NCBI GenBank assembly: GCA_947359465.1
Contig: OX375879.1
Coordinates: forward strand, 122,668,486-122,732,485
Direction of reading: 5' to 3'
Length of the DNA: 64,000 bases
From: Metellina segmentata
Lineage: Eukaryota; Arthropoda; Arachnida; Araneae; Tetragnathidae
Positions 11,191-22,204 of the stretch are shown here, piece by piece. The notes beneath the pieces were generated by a model. The model had not been told where the DNA came from. It ran no database searches and was given only the letters and a program-made list of their open reading frames with translations. Numbering within the stretch: the stretch's first letter is position 1; every line of letters starts with the position of its first letter. The translations under genes were made by a program, and so were the position numbers.

Positions 11191-11762
11191 GAACATTAGT
11201 GCTTGTATAATCAGTGTCAAATCAGATTTACGCATCAGACATTTTTATTCGATACTAGCAAAATACCCGACCTTACTCGGTTTGAATTGCTTTACTCTAG
11301 ATTGAAGAGATAATCAAAATATATAATGACTTACGTTTTTTGTAGAATAAAAATTTATTTTAACTTCTTTCGCCATCTTTATATTTTCTACAACTTACTT
11401 TGGACACAAATCCTACACATGCATATCCATTCATGTAATACATTTCACATACATCGCACAATTGCTGTATGACAAAGCTAAAAGATGACGAAAGGTGATA
11501 CTAAGGTTACTACTATAAAAGACGATTTATAGGAAGATTTGGAATTCCCTTTCTTAAGTTCTTTTCATGTTCAACTCAATTAATTAAAATTACGATTTAC
11601 GGAGAGTGCTCTCGCACTCATAGTCAACAAAACAATATTTTTTTTCTTGTGGCACTCTTGCCTCCGGTATGCGACATTGTGAAATTTTGCAATCTTCTCC
11701 TGACATTATTACAACGAATTTTTTAATGATGGAAAAAGGTCTAGTTTGGATTTTTAAACATT

Positions 11763-11882
11763 ATTATTCTTTCAATAACGGCATTATTCTTTAAATAACG
11801 GCATTATACTTTAAATAACGGCATTATTCTTTAAATAACGGCATTATTCTTTAAATAACGGCATTACTCTTTCAATAATGGC
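11763..11882. repeat. 20-bp tandem repeat, six copies
   Basis: Six consecutive units of ATTATTCTTTAAATAACGGC with scattered substitutions (TTC for TTA, TACT for TTCT), lying within the Helitron at 11255-12890. Confidence 0.95.
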
Positions 11883-12749
11883 ATAACTACACTTAAAATT
11901 TACTGAAAATTTATACTGACTTACCTAACATTTTTAGTCTAATACTTTGTGGTGCTGTTGCGTGTGATGAGAAGGAAAACACATTTATTAAAATAATAAA
12001 TATTTAAAACAGGAAACAGCGAAGTAAAACAAAATAAAAGATGTCGCAAAAAATTGTTCTAAAGATATTAATTTGTGATTCAATTTTATCTCTTGATCTC
12101 GCACAGTTGCCACAACTTACAACTAAAAGTGTACAAAATTTAGAAATGTGAAATTAATTCAGAGCGAAAGAACCAGAAAAAATATCACTGCTCGCGCGAT
12201 CTTGTTCATTCTCGTTTCATTGAAAAATATCGTCTGTCCCAAATATTCGGAAATCGTTTTCATTGCGCAAAGAATAAAAATAGGACTCGAAATAAATAAA
12301 GTATCAGAGATGAAATTCCATAAAAAAAAAAAAAAATTTGATGAATAATTACTTTTTCAGCAGTACTGGTAAAGCAATCGAAGTAATCGTAATATTCAAT
12401 AGACATTCCAATTTTTCCAAAACTACCAAATTATGGTTGATTTAAGTATACTTACTCAGGTGTTTTAGCATGAAACTCAACTAAATATAACAATAAAGAA
12501 ATATTTAATATTGCATTCACTAAACTAATAGATAATGTATAAAATAAAATACAATGCAATCAAATATCTGGAATACAATTCATGTGATGTCTACACAAAC
12601 ACACAAACACAAAATCGAGCATAGAACAGAAAGACGGACAGACAGACTTTCGCAACCAATGCCACTCACTAAATGAAGATAAGTACACACTGTATGCAAA
12701 TTTTCATGAAAATATCTTAAACCGCGTGGACGTGTATAGGGCACAACAT

Positions 12750-12777
12750 ACAGACAGACAGACAGACAGACAGACAC
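12750..12777. repeat. (CAGA)n microsatellite
   Basis: About seven CAGA units near the Helitron 5' end. Confidence 0.9.
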
Positions 12778-12913
12778 CAAACGAGAAAAAGGCGGATTCG
12801 GCATCAGAAGGGTCCAAAACGGATAGAAAACTTGAAATGGGTCGAAAATATTGAATGTACAAACAAACACTCCATTCTTATTTATATAGATAGTGGCAAT
12901 CTTCCATATACAT

Positions 12914-13331
12914 GGTTAACGTTGCACTGGAGAAACATAACGGGCCATTGGCGACGGTCCGGGATCAAAACCGAAAGTTCACAGGACAACGAGTCAATTT
13001 CAATCCTGTTAAGACAGTTGGTAATTTTTAATTAAAGTCATACTGGAGCAATACAACGGGCTATTGACGACGGTTCGGGATTAATACCCTAAAGGAAAGA
13101 TCCGAGGACAACATCACAACATTTGGAACCACGGTTAGATACGACGAGGCAACACCTGAGCTGGCATTCCATCTCCGAACTTCCACACCAACCTAACGTG
13201 ATGAATTCCGGCCACGACCGATTTAAGGTGCACCATACGCTTACAAATATCCATGCACTGCCCCGAATTCGAACCAGGAACCTTCCGATCTAGAGGGTAC
13301 CACCATAACCACCAGACCGGTTGGTCAGCGA
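12914..13331 (-). mobile_element. tRNA-derived SINE: partial copy plus full copy
   Basis: A body fragment (12914-12998) precedes a nearly full SINE (about 13020-13331). The tRNA-like head at the right has box A (minus strand CCGGTCTGGTGGTTATGG) and box B near 13268-13278 (GGTTCGAATTC). The body ends at the left in GTCAATAGCCCGTTGTATTG-type sequence. It is a head type I copy. Confidence 0.85.
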
Positions 13332-13796
13332 ATCATGTTCAGATAACCACTTCTGTACACATGCAAATCATTGAATAAATATCTAAATTTACAGCACAAT
13401 GTACGTCTATATAATATATTTTTTCTGTTTCTTTTATGTTGTAGTGCAGAGCTAAGTCTATGTTAGTAATAGTTTCCGACTTCCTTCAAGGAACCTTATT
13501 CCTTAAAATGTGTTCGGATGAACAAAAGACGTGGCAATTTCTTTATTGTCAATTAAGTGATTAAAAAAGGCAGGTGACTTTTAAAACGGCTGAGTCATTT
13601 CAACGTAAGAATTATTTGAAACATAAATTGTTGTCCAAGCATATCGTCCAACGCATACGGTCTCCTTTCTGGTCCCTTTGGAATTCTCCCGCCTTCGTCA
13701 AAAACATCTTCGATTCTTTGGCAATCCTTCAAAGGGTCACACAAAACTCGCCAACTGACGATCTTTACAAGTTCCTTGAAATCGAGGTCGGTGGTT

Positions 13797-14160
13797 TAAT
13801 TAACGTCGCACGGATACGACGAGCTATTGACGGTCGGGAATCAATCCCGATTGGTTTGGATTTTGGGGGTTTTGGTGCAAGGGAAGCTGGGTCAAGGAAT
13901 CAATCCCGAAGATGATGAGGTCAGATGATGAAGTCAACAACTCGTAATTTTAAATCACGGTCAGATGACGAGGTCAACACTTGAGTTGGCCGCTCACTCT
14001 ATAAACTTTCACATCACGTCAACGTTAGAACATTTGAAACCACGACAGATTTAAAGTGCACCAGCTCCTGCATACACAATGATTGTTCGATCTAATTAGG
14101 AACTCTCAACCATCCCATTTGCTAATACGATACTCTTCCAAGCGGGCTACTTGCCCATGA
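13797..14160 (-). mobile_element. tRNA-derived SINE copy, diverged (head type II)
   Basis: The SINE body is recognisable by TTAACGTCGCACGGATACGA at the left and repeated GGTCAGATGACGAGGTCAAC in the middle. It holds a short internal duplication (GGTCAGATGA appears twice, and AATCAATCCCGA twice). The degraded tRNA-like head lies at about 14085-14160. Confidence 0.75.
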
Positions 14161-14175
14161 GATCGAACCTTACAG

Positions 14176-14365
14176 TGTTATATTGTAGTAGATTGTGTTG
14201 GTATTGCAGTTTTGTATTGATATTGTAGTACATTGTAATGTGTGTGTGTCATTGCAGTTGTGTATTGTAGTAGATTGAATTAGTATTGTAATGTCATGTT
14301 GCAGAGCAAGTTTAATTGGTATTGTAGTAGGTTGTATTGCTATTGCAGCTTTGTGTTTTTTCAGT
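14176..14365. repeat. Degenerate minisatellite (TATTGTAGTAGATTG-type)
   Basis: Four irregular units of about 45-55 bp, each containing TATTGTAGTA followed by a T/G-rich stretch and TTGCAG. No coding sense was found. Confidence 0.75.
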
Positions 14366-14449
14366 TTATATCTTGCCAGGCCATTGAAAATAAAAGATGT
14401 CATTACAATTGTGGGGCTAAAATGACGCACTGACATTCTATCACATTGG

Positions 14450-14890
14450 CCTTAGGCTTTCTGGGTCGACTGGATGTATAACTGAGGGGAAAAGAAACCG
14501 AACCACATCCCCTTTTCCATCGTACATTGTTCGCAGTAGAGCAAATTCAATCTCGGTCGCAAACGTTACGGGTCTTGCTGTCAGTTGATCCATCTCAGCG
14601 ACAGGTGCTTAACAAGGCGTGTCATTGCATTCTGCTGAGCTGCCGAACACAAGTGTCTGGGTTAAGAACTTCGAGTGGCGTTCGAATCCGACTCCCTGCA
14701 CCCTTCGACGAGCGCAGCCTTCTCCACGATGCGTTCTATTTATACGCCTTGGCTGTAAGAGGCCTCTCCCACCTCGGCGAGATGCAAAAATACAACTCTC
14801 AATTGATGCTGGCGGATAATTCTCAGGGCGCCATCGGCCAACGTCTTCGTTACCGCCCCTACCACTGGCAGCGCCGGATAGGTAGTTAGT
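14450..14890. other. GC-richer unique-looking segment, possible exon
   Basis: An open plus-strand frame covers about 14527-14889. It includes ERSLLHDAFYLYALAV, directly followed by GTAAGA at 14755-14760, a good splice donor. The peptide faintly resembles the ligand-binding region of receptor guanylate cyclases (LxDAxxLYALA). One short match is weak evidence, and no acceptor could be fixed. Confidence 0.2.
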
Positions 14891-14892
14891 TA

Positions 14893-15198
14893 GTTAACGC
14901 CGTACTAGAGCAACACAACAGGTTATTGGCGACGGTCCGGGATCAATACCCGAGGGAAAGATCCAGGGACAATACATCGTTATTTTGAACCACGGTCAGA
15001 TCAAGAGGGCACCTTAGGAGGCTCTCTAGGAATACTCTCCAAACTTTCACATCACGATAACGTGAGGACATTAGAGGTCACATCATATTTAACGTGCACC
15101 AGCCCCCGCGTACATGAAGGTCGTTGGCTGGACCCGGATTCGAACTCTTAACCCTCCGGTCGCTAATCCCCTTCCCTTCCAACCAAGTTACAGTGCCT
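14893..15198 (-). mobile_element. tRNA-derived SINE copy (head type II)
   Basis: The tail (GTTAGTTAGTTAACGCCG) is at the left, the body in the middle, and box B (minus strand GAGTTCGAATCC) near 15140. The tRNA-like head runs to about 15198. Confidence 0.85.
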
Positions 15199-15199
15199 C

Positions 15200-15950
15200 T
15201 CGTGAAATGCATGTAGACTGAGCAGTGCGATTGACAGGAGCCTTAAAAAGTGTAACCATGTAGACTAATAGTCACGTGATAGCTTTGTGAAAAAGGGACA
15301 GTTGGCTGACTTGGCATTCTATCACTTGGTTTGTGACTCATCTTCTTGCAGGGTATGTATCTGAACGCGCGTTTTTCTGTAGAGTGGCAACAAAAAAGTG
15401 GGGGGAAATCTCCAAACTACTACTAGCATATGACCAATCAATGGATTCATCAGATGAAGAATTAATGGATGGGCGTCTTCCATTCCGCGGGACAATCAGA
15501 TGATATATGTTCGATTCCACCCAGCAGATGAAAGCAGTGTAATGGTTGGATTGGATTGGACGCCGTAGGCGAACACTGTTTCACCTGTGCGGCTTTCAGC
15601 TATATAGTTTGCTTTACGGAAGAGATTCGGGACGAGAAGTACACAGAAAGAGGAAGTGCAAGTGAAGAGCAAAACATCTAAGCACAAAAAAACAAAACAA
15701 AATAACAAAAGAAAAGGATGACAAAATTTGAAAATTGACACAGAACAAAAACATATGAATGAAGACAAAAACAAACAAAAACATAAACAATAAAGAAAAA
15801 CCATACATAAAAACAGAAAATCATTTTAAAAAAGTGCTAAATCCTAAAGTCAGAACGTTTGAAGACAAGCCAAAATGACATATACTAGTTTCAAAAGAAA
15901 AGCAAAGTTGTTTTGAGAACTTTCAATTTCTCAGCTCTCACAGATGTAAT
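15200..15950. other. No gene seen
   Basis: Mixed sequence with an A-rich stretch (15640-15830) whose minus-strand frames are Phe/Leu/Cys-rich by composition. I see no recognisable element. Confidence 0.5.
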
Positions 15951-15954
15951 CAAT

Positions 15955-16330
15955 GTTGGAGCTGAGAAATTCCATCCATTTAAGGATTTTGTGGTGGCTG
16001 TGTCTGTTCTTGGAAGTACTTTGCACCAATGTGAATAGTTCAGAAGAGAAGGTTTCAACAAATGCCACGGACTTGTGACATCACAGTCAAAAAGGGATCA
16101 CCTCCTCGGCCGCAGATGCACAGCGCACTAGTTCTAAGGTAGAAACGTTTTAGATATGCCTGAAATAATCCATGGCATGCGAAAAATTGCACCAGCTTTG
16201 AGTTCTGGTATTTTAGGTCGGTTGAAATCTTAGGAAATAATTGGATGTATCTCCCTTTGGTAGAAGCATCCCAATCTACTTGGCATTGGTTTAAGACAAT
16301 GTACCAATAGAGCTTAATAATTTGCACCTA
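15955..16330 (-). pseudogene. Non-LTR retrotransposon pol fragment (3' end)
   Basis: The minus-strand frame 16327-16055 reads KGRYIQLFPKIS, LVQFFACHGLFQAYLKRF and SALCICGRGGDP. These match the RNase H-to-C-terminal region of I/Jockey/R1-type LINE polyproteins, where GHG and a CxCG motif recur. A frameshift near 16080 moves the remaining C-terminal residues to another frame. Nothing upstream of this region is preserved. Confidence 0.7.
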
Positions 16331-16418
16331 GGTCACTTTAAACGTGTTGTTTCGTGAATGAAGTCATTAGGGGGCTGCACATTTCGCAAGTAAGTCTGCT
16401 TGTTCATTTCCCTAAAAT

Positions 16419-16885
16419 GGGCGTATGTGAAGAGCATAGATAGAAAACAAAACGATTAAAATTTCAGAACAATTGAATGATTTATTTCAGTTTGACCGTT
16501 AACGAAGGGAGGAAGTCAATAAGGCGTTGACCCACCTCAGGTCTGCATGCGGCGTGGCATAGACTGAAAAAGTTTACTGCTGGTGTCCTGCGGAATGTCT
16601 TGACAAATTGTCTCCAATTGTCGGGCTCAATGGTCAACAGTCCGGGATGTTTGTTTTCCCATAACGTCCCAAATGTGCTCTATGGGAGAGTGCTCAGGAG
16701 ACTTAGCTGACCGAGGATGTGTTGGGTAAGCTTGAAGACAATTCATAGCAACACGTGACGAGTGCGGCATTATCTTGTTGAAAAGTAAGTCCAGGATGTC
16801 GCAAAAGGTAACACGACCGGTCGTAGAAAATCGTCTACGTACCACTGTGTTGTAAATGTGCCAGAAATGACTATGTCACGACTTT
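16419..16885 (-). pseudogene. Tc1-like transposase remnant
   Basis: Minus-strand frames contain FNKIMPHSSRVAMNCLQ and SPEHSPIEHIWDVMGKQ, the second aspartate region and the glutamate (IEHIWD) of a Tc1 DD34E transposase. The second aspartate has changed: FQQDNARPH in siblings has become FNKIMPHSS. The same family occurs at 23268, 50155 and 52852. Confidence 0.8.
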
Positions 16886-16889
16886 CCCC

Positions 16890-17415
16890 GAATTTCAAAA
16901 AAATATTATCGGGAACCCAATTGAAATTTCTAAAAATAACTTGGCATGGTGCAAAAATTCACGTTTAGAGGTACTCTAAGAAAACTTTCGGTTGAAGACT
17001 GAAAATTGGTACGTCTATTCCTCACTCGCGTTAGAAATTTCGCTTTTACTATTTTAACACTTAATACACCCTAAACTAATAGCCGCATGCGAAAAAAAAT
17101 CTTATTCCTTGTACAATTTTGAACAAACCATGTTAATTTTGTAATTTTCTGCTCCGTACTCTCTCGGGAAACCGTCGATGAATCGAACAAAAAATGCGAG
17201 TTTTCAATCCTGCGGCGGCGTTAACGTTTTTTTAATATAGAGAGATTCATATATCAATGCTTAATTTTTAATAACACTCAGCATGAAAATATCGTTAAAG
17301 TGTTTCTAAACCACATTTTAAGAAAAGAGTCTCGAACATTTCCGGATACCTTAAGGAACTATCACATTCAGTGTAAAGGAGGATGTTTTGAAATGAAGTG
17401 TAGCTCAATATTAGA
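16890..17415. other. No feature seen
   Basis: AT-rich sequence without repeats, terminal repeats or plausible coding frames. Confidence 0.5.
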
Positions 17416-18450
17416 TTAAAATATTACCTTATTATATGACGGAAAATATATGAAAGAATTTGATTCGCAGTTAATGCTTGACGTGTCCCTGGGCAAGATT
17501 GAAACCGCCGTTTCCTGAAACTGCATTTTCGCACTTCCGATCTTCGGGGCTAAACTGATTTCCCGAGTGCTTTGTGCTGGTGCACATGTCACCCTGCGAA
17601 AGGGATGATGTAAATCGGGATTTGGGCCAGGATTCGCGACTATTCGAAACGCGTGGGCGGGGGTAACAGGATGAAAGGGTTTCGCGGAATTTGCTGAAAC
17701 AGGGAAAATCAAGAGGGTATCCTCCCTTTCTTCCACTTTGCCACGTTACTTGAACGGGATCATCTGGATTCTTCGAAAAGCTCCTTGAACGACTGCATCG
17801 AGGATTAACCAAAGGACGGGGGTGGGTGCGAATGGGGGGGGGGAGGAGGAAAGGAGCGGTGGAATGAGAATACTTTCGATGTTTATTCGTCTGCGGGTGG
17901 GGGTTGAAACAAAAGTCAGGGTGTGCGATGTGGACAAAAAAGCAATCCAAGTATCCTGGGGATTGGACTGAATCTGTGGCAATCGATCGCTGTCGAGCGA
18001 GTTTCTTCCGGTCAGAGTCATCGAGAATGGAAGCGGAAAGCTTCAACGTGTCACGTGTCACAAAAGGAGTAATTACGACGAGCAGAATGGCAACAGCTCG
18101 AATTTCTTGATGAGGCTTTCTTGGTTTTTTCCCTCTGTTCATCACTGTGCGACGGGAAGACACGAGAAAAAGAGACAGAGCTCCAGAGACAGGACTAATT
18201 ATAAAACGTTACACGAGGCCGCTCCGGTGCTTTATCTGGAGTTATTTTCCGCAAAGTAATTATTGGTTCCTTGTGGAGGTGAACCTGAGGAGACCTGGCC
18301 AGCTTCAGGAGAAATGTTTTCCAATTTTTATAATCCTGTACTCATTTGTTGGTTTGGGTTGGATGGCGGTGAGGAAATATTTGGCCAGGCTGCGCCAAAC
18401 ACGTGATAACCTCAAGTAAATGAACGTACACAATGGAAGTTTAATAGACG
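17416..18450. other. GC-richer island with a 230-codon minus-strand frame
   Basis: The composition shifts towards GC and no transposon signature is present. The frame 18163-17471 (minus) starts with basic residues, then a hydrophobic stretch (AVAILLVVITPFV, about residues 23-35) that could be a signal peptide or membrane anchor. After that it becomes low-complexity Ser/Pro/His-rich. It may be a first exon followed by read-through, a conserved non-coding region, or chance. No function is assigned. Confidence 0.25.
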
Positions 18451-18463
18451 CAGAAGAGAAGCT

Positions 18464-18590
18464 AGGTAGCTCAGTCGGTCCAGCTAAGGATTAGCAACAG
18501 GGGGGAAGGGGTTGCGAGTTCGAACTCGATCCAATCAATGACAGTCGTGTATATGGAGGTTGGTGCGCATTAAGTACCTGTTGGAAGGTC
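18464..18590 (+). mobile_element. SINE head fragment (head type II)
   Basis: GGTAGCTCAGTCGGTCCAGC and GAGTTCGAACTCG give A- and B-box-like segments of a tRNA-derived head, followed by a short body. It is truncated against the next SINE, which runs in the opposite direction. Confidence 0.75.
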
Positions 18591-18596
18591 TAAGTA

Positions 18597-19285
18597 TTTT
18601 ATTAACGTCGCACTGGAGCAACACAACGGGCCATTGTTGACGGTCCGGGATGAATCCCCAAAGGTAATGGTAATGGTAATGGTAATTTTAGTTAACGTCG
18701 TACTAGAGCAACACAACGGGCTATTGACGACGGTCCGGGATCAGTCCCTTGAGGGAAAGATCCGAGGACAACACTTCGTAATTTTGAACCACGGTCAGAT
18801 GACGAAGCAACACCTGAGCTGGCACCCCACTCTCCAAACTTCCACGCCAACCCAACGTGAGGACTTTCGGCCACGACAGATTTATGGTGCACCAGCCGCC
18901 TCTACACCATACGCTTACAAACATCCATGCCCGCACCCGGATTCGAACCAGGAACCTTCCGATCTAGAGGCTAACACCTTAACCACTATACCGGTTGGTC
19001 GGCAATCCCCAAAGGACAAAGTATTTGTTGGAAGACTAGTAGATTAGAAACCGGATAAATTCCAAAGGGAAAGATCCGAAGACAACTCCACGTAATTTTG
19101 AACCACGGTCAGATGACGGCAACCACTCTCTAAACTTCCACACCACGCCAACACGAGGAAATGTGAGGCCCTGGCAGGTTTAACTCGCACCAGTCCCCTT
19201 GGTACACGACGGTATTGGGTAGGATTCGAACTCGTAACCCTCCGGTTGCAAAATCGTCACTCTTCCGACCGGGCTACCGCGGCCT
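18597..19285 (-). mobile_element. Outer SINE (head type II) split by another SINE
   Basis: The body end (ATTAACGTCGCACTGGAGCA) starts at about 18600. The copy is interrupted at 18664 and resumes at 19004 with the duplicated AATCCCCAAAGG. Its tRNA-like head lies at about 19220-19285 (minus strand GAGTTCGAATCC, GGTAGCCCGGTCGGAAGAGT). Confidence 0.85.
18665..19003 (-). mobile_element. Inner full-length SINE (head type I)
   Basis: About 339 bp, flanked by a 12-bp duplication AATCCCCAAAGG (18653-18664 and 19004-19015). The (GGTAAT)n tail is at the left. At the right the head has box A (TATAGTGGTTAAGG on the minus strand) and an intact box B (GGTTCGAATCC). It differs at only about six positions from the plus-strand copy at 19471-19806. 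Confidence 0.93.
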
Positions 19286-19470
19286 CCTTTCTGAAGGAGG
19301 CTTGGCTTGGGCCATTGAAATACTTTCTGATTAAGATATAGAATGTATTTCAGGTTATAAAAATAAACATCGTTAGCAACACCCATACATTAAATACAGT
19401 ATTGTACTGTAGTCGAAAAAGGTCACTATCCAATCTGCATATGTTTGGTAACAACTCTTATTCGGTAGCA

Positions 19471-19806
19471 GCCGACCAACCGGTATAGTGGTTAAGGTGT
19501 TAGCCTCTAGATCGGAAGGTTCCTGGTGCGAATCCGGGTCCGGGCATGGATGTTTGTAAACGTATGGTGTAGAGGCGGCTGGTGCACCATAAATCTGTCG
19601 TGGCCGAAAGTCCTCACGTTGGGTTGGCGTGGAAGTTTGGAGAGTGGGGTGCCAGCTCAGGTGTTGCTTCGTCATCTGACCGTGGTTCAAAATTACGAGG
19701 TGTTGTCCTCGGATCTTTCCCTTAAGGGACTGATTCCGGACCGTCGTCAATAGCCCGTTGTGTTGCTCTAGTACGACGTTAACTAAAATTACCATTACCA
19801 TTACCA
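19471..19806 (+). mobile_element. Full-length SINE (head type I), young
   Basis: The 336-bp copy has a 15-bp target duplication TCTTATTCGGTAGCA (19456-19470 and 19807-19821). The tRNA-like head contains TATAGTGGTTAAGG and GGTGCGAATCC, where the B box has one T-to-G change. The tail is TTACCATTACCATTACCA. Nearly all of the sequence matches the inverted copy at 18665-19003. Confidence 0.95.
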
Positions 19807-19894
19807 TCTTATTCGGTAGCATTTATTACTTTATTTTAACACAGTAAAAAAAAATACGTACCAAAGTTTTGATTCGTTCGAAAGGTAATTGACT

Positions 19895-19966
19895 TTAACA
19901 CCGTCGTCAATAGCCCGTTGTGTTGCTCTAGAAGATGTCAATTAAAAAGTACCAAGTTACCATTAA
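19895..19966 (+). mobile_element. SINE 3' end fragment
   Basis: ACCGTCGTCAATAGCCCGTT followed by a GATGTCAATTAAAAAGTACC tail, with head and body missing. Confidence 0.75.
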
Positions 19967-20158
19967 CACCAACACATACTCTCGTGCGTGACATCGTGAA
20001 AAGTATTGACAAGACACAAGCGCTTTTCTCTCTATTTTCACTTTATCTTGAAAAGTGATTTGTGAACATAACTAGAAAACAGCGAATTCGGACACATCTG
20101 TTGCTCTTCTACCGAAGTACACTTTTAAGCTTTAGACGTGAATTCGTCTTTCAAATGG

Positions 20159-20419
20159 TAATGGTAATTTTAGTTAACGTCGTACTAGAGCAACACGACG
20201 GGCTATTGACGACGGTCCGGGATCAATCCCTTAAGAGAACGATTAACGTCGTACTAGAGCAACACGACGGGCTATTGACGACGGTCCGGGATCAATCCCT
20301 TAAGAGAACGATCCGAGGACAACACCTCGTAATTTTGAACCACAGTCAGACGACGAGGCAACACCTAAACTGGCACCCCACTCTCCAAACTTCTACACCA
20401 ACCCAACGTGAGGACTTTC
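20159..20419 (-). mobile_element. 5'-truncated SINE with internal 69-bp duplication
   Basis: The tail is at the left and the tRNA-like head is missing at the right. A 12-bp duplication TCTTTCAAATGG lies at 20147-20158 and 20420-20431. The body-end segment TTAACGTCGTACTAGAGCAA occurs twice, 69 bp apart (20174 and 20243). The clean duplication around a truncated copy is the usual outcome of incomplete target-primed reverse transcription. Confidence 0.9.
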
Positions 20420-20439
20420 TCTTTCAAATGGAAGAATAT

Positions 20440-20592
20440 GGTACGTATCAATCGCCCGTTGTGTTGCTCTCGTACGACGTTAATTAAAAATTACCAATTG
20501 CTCACAGCTATCGGGTTGATTTGATCCAACTGTAGCTAATAGCCCGTTGTGTTGCTTCTGTGCGATGTCGATTAAAAGTACTACCTACCTAC
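20440..20592 (+). mobile_element. Two SINE 3' end fragments
   Basis: Two tail fragments end at about 20492 (CGTACGACGTTAATTAAAAA) and about 20590 (GTGCGATGTCGATTAAAAGT, CTACCTACCTAC). Confidence 0.7.
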
Positions 20593-20594
20593 CC

Positions 20595-22200
20595 GGCACT
20601 GGTCCGACTTTAAAAACGCATTCACGACAGCATTGATGTCTCCTTTGCTGTTCGCTGAACAGATATTCAGAGGGACCCTTCTTAAGCGACATAACTGGAT
20701 GCGCGGTATATCGAAAGTGATGCATATTCGACTACTTATGAATGATCTTTCAATACGTAAAATATGACGTCCCTCCACCATGCCTCTACATAGCTCCAGA
20801 GAGTGCTGTAATTGACTCCATTCCCTGGCGATTCGGGCTCAATCAATGGAACTCTTCGATGTTTCTTCGGTGGTGATGTCAGTCGGCGACTTTTCTTTCA
20901 TTGCAACAAATGCTTCGATCGGTCACGTTGTTCGACTCGATGCAGCGGAATTTCTAATACAATTTGATTTTTATTCTTTCGATTCTTTAGTGCCGCGATT
21001 CGTGTGTCTTACGGACCAATGGAGGGGAGGGGGGTAGATAATTAACGTAGCATTGCGCAAACGTAAATACGCATCTGGACTCGAGAGATGAATTTAAAAT
21101 CTTTCTCGTCGAGGGAATCGCTCTTTGTTTCAAATAAGAGATTTCGATTAGAGCGCAGTCTGATTTATGTTGAAGTAAAATACTTGAGCGTTTAAATTTT
21201 GGATAGATTTAACAGATGTGCTGTACGAAACGAATTGAGATTAAGTTAATCTCTTATATGAATCAAATTGAGAGATTTATCTCACTTGTGCCTCGATTGG
21301 AGATTTCGCCCATTTCCGATACAAATAGAATCGAGACATTTAACTCGTCTCTGATCCGAATTGCAGTGAGATTTAGCACATCCCTCAATTTGTTGCTATG
21401 TAGGTGGTTCTTCATTTGCTTTCTCTTTGTAAACGAAAATTTCAAATAATTTCTTCTGATTGCATTATAATGAACTCTGTATTCTGAGTCCCGGTTTCGA
21501 ACAGCCCGGAACGTTTTCTTCAAGTTGTCCGAATCTCGACACATTTTGAATAATACGAAACCTATTAAGCGTTTTATTCGAAGGTTCCAGACGAGGTTTT
21601 CGAACTTGGAGTGTTTAGAGCTTTCGATCACACACTCGATTGCCTCGCCTGATTGCGGCCCAGCGAAGACAATCTCAGAGTTATCCATTGAAATCTTCGA
21701 AAGAACGACTCCAAAGTAGCCCTCTCTGCATTTTCAATACGGACCATTCCGAACCTACTTCCCTCTTTTTTTTATCTCTTCGATATAGAATTCGAAAATG
21801 TCGATAGGAACGAGTGAAAAAAGAATGGCCAGATACTTTCGATGCGTTCCTCAGAGGGAAGCGGAGCTCTTTTCCGCAGTGAGCTGCTTATCAGTCTCGG
21901 CTGAAAAGAGAAAAATGAAGCCGGGCCAGAAAATGATCGCGAAACATTGTCCGGGACCACGTGGAATCATTAGCTGTGAAAGATGAGGGTCGCCGCCGCA
22001 CTGGGACGCGCTTTCATTCGTCCTTCGAGGGGAGGATTCGAATCTCCAATTTTCGATCACTCACCGAAAGAGGTAAAAGCGCTGTTCATTCTTTGGAATG
22101 CTTTTGGAAGATGAAACAACACCTACCGCAGATTCCAAAGAGCGTTACAATTGAATGTGAACGCTATAAGATGTAGTAGAAGCGGAAAGAGTTGATATTA
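20595..22200. other. Unassigned segment, no transposon signature
   Basis: Moderately GC-rich sequence with several open frames on both strands, including a 141-codon minus-strand frame ending at 21263. None has a recognisable domain. A purine run GGAGGGGAGGGGGG lies at 21021-21034. Host intergenic or intronic sequence is the likeliest reading. Confidence 0.4.
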
Positions 22201-22204
22201 ATAC

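Larger units (their letters stand above)
11255..12890 (-). mobile_element. Non-autonomous Helitron (minus orientation)
   Basis: The minus strand starts TCTATATAAATAAGAATGG at 12890, preceded by A. It ends at 11255 with a CCGAGTAAGGTCGGG-like hairpin, then CTAG and a following T. These are Helitron hallmarks (TC start, hairpin, CTRR end, A/T insertion). No transposase frame is present. Parts near both ends match the Helitron at 27905-29044 (for example CACTGGTAAAGCAATC-like sequence near 12363). It contains a 20-bp tandem array and a CAGA microsatellite. Confidence 0.7.

Noticed and set aside
11763..11882. CRISPR-like or regulatory array of 20-bp units
   Set aside because: Head-to-tail units without spacers; an ordinary tandem repeat.
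12580..12870. 96-codon minus-strand frame with a Ser/Val/Cys repeat
   Set aside because: It reads through the CAGA microsatellite in a Helitron 5' end.
15496..15808. Phe/Leu/Cys-rich minus-strand frames as membrane proteins
   Set aside because: Hydrophobicity follows from the antisense of an A-rich tract; no domain or start context is visible.
18634..19047. Frames of 137 and 149 codons on opposite strands with nearly the same protein (also 19373-19822)
   Set aside because: They are translations of two copies of one non-coding SINE.
19471..19550. tRNA-like boxes as genuine tRNA genes
   Set aside because: They occur many times with the same downstream body and tail and with target duplications, so they are SINE heads. 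The acceptor stem does not close.
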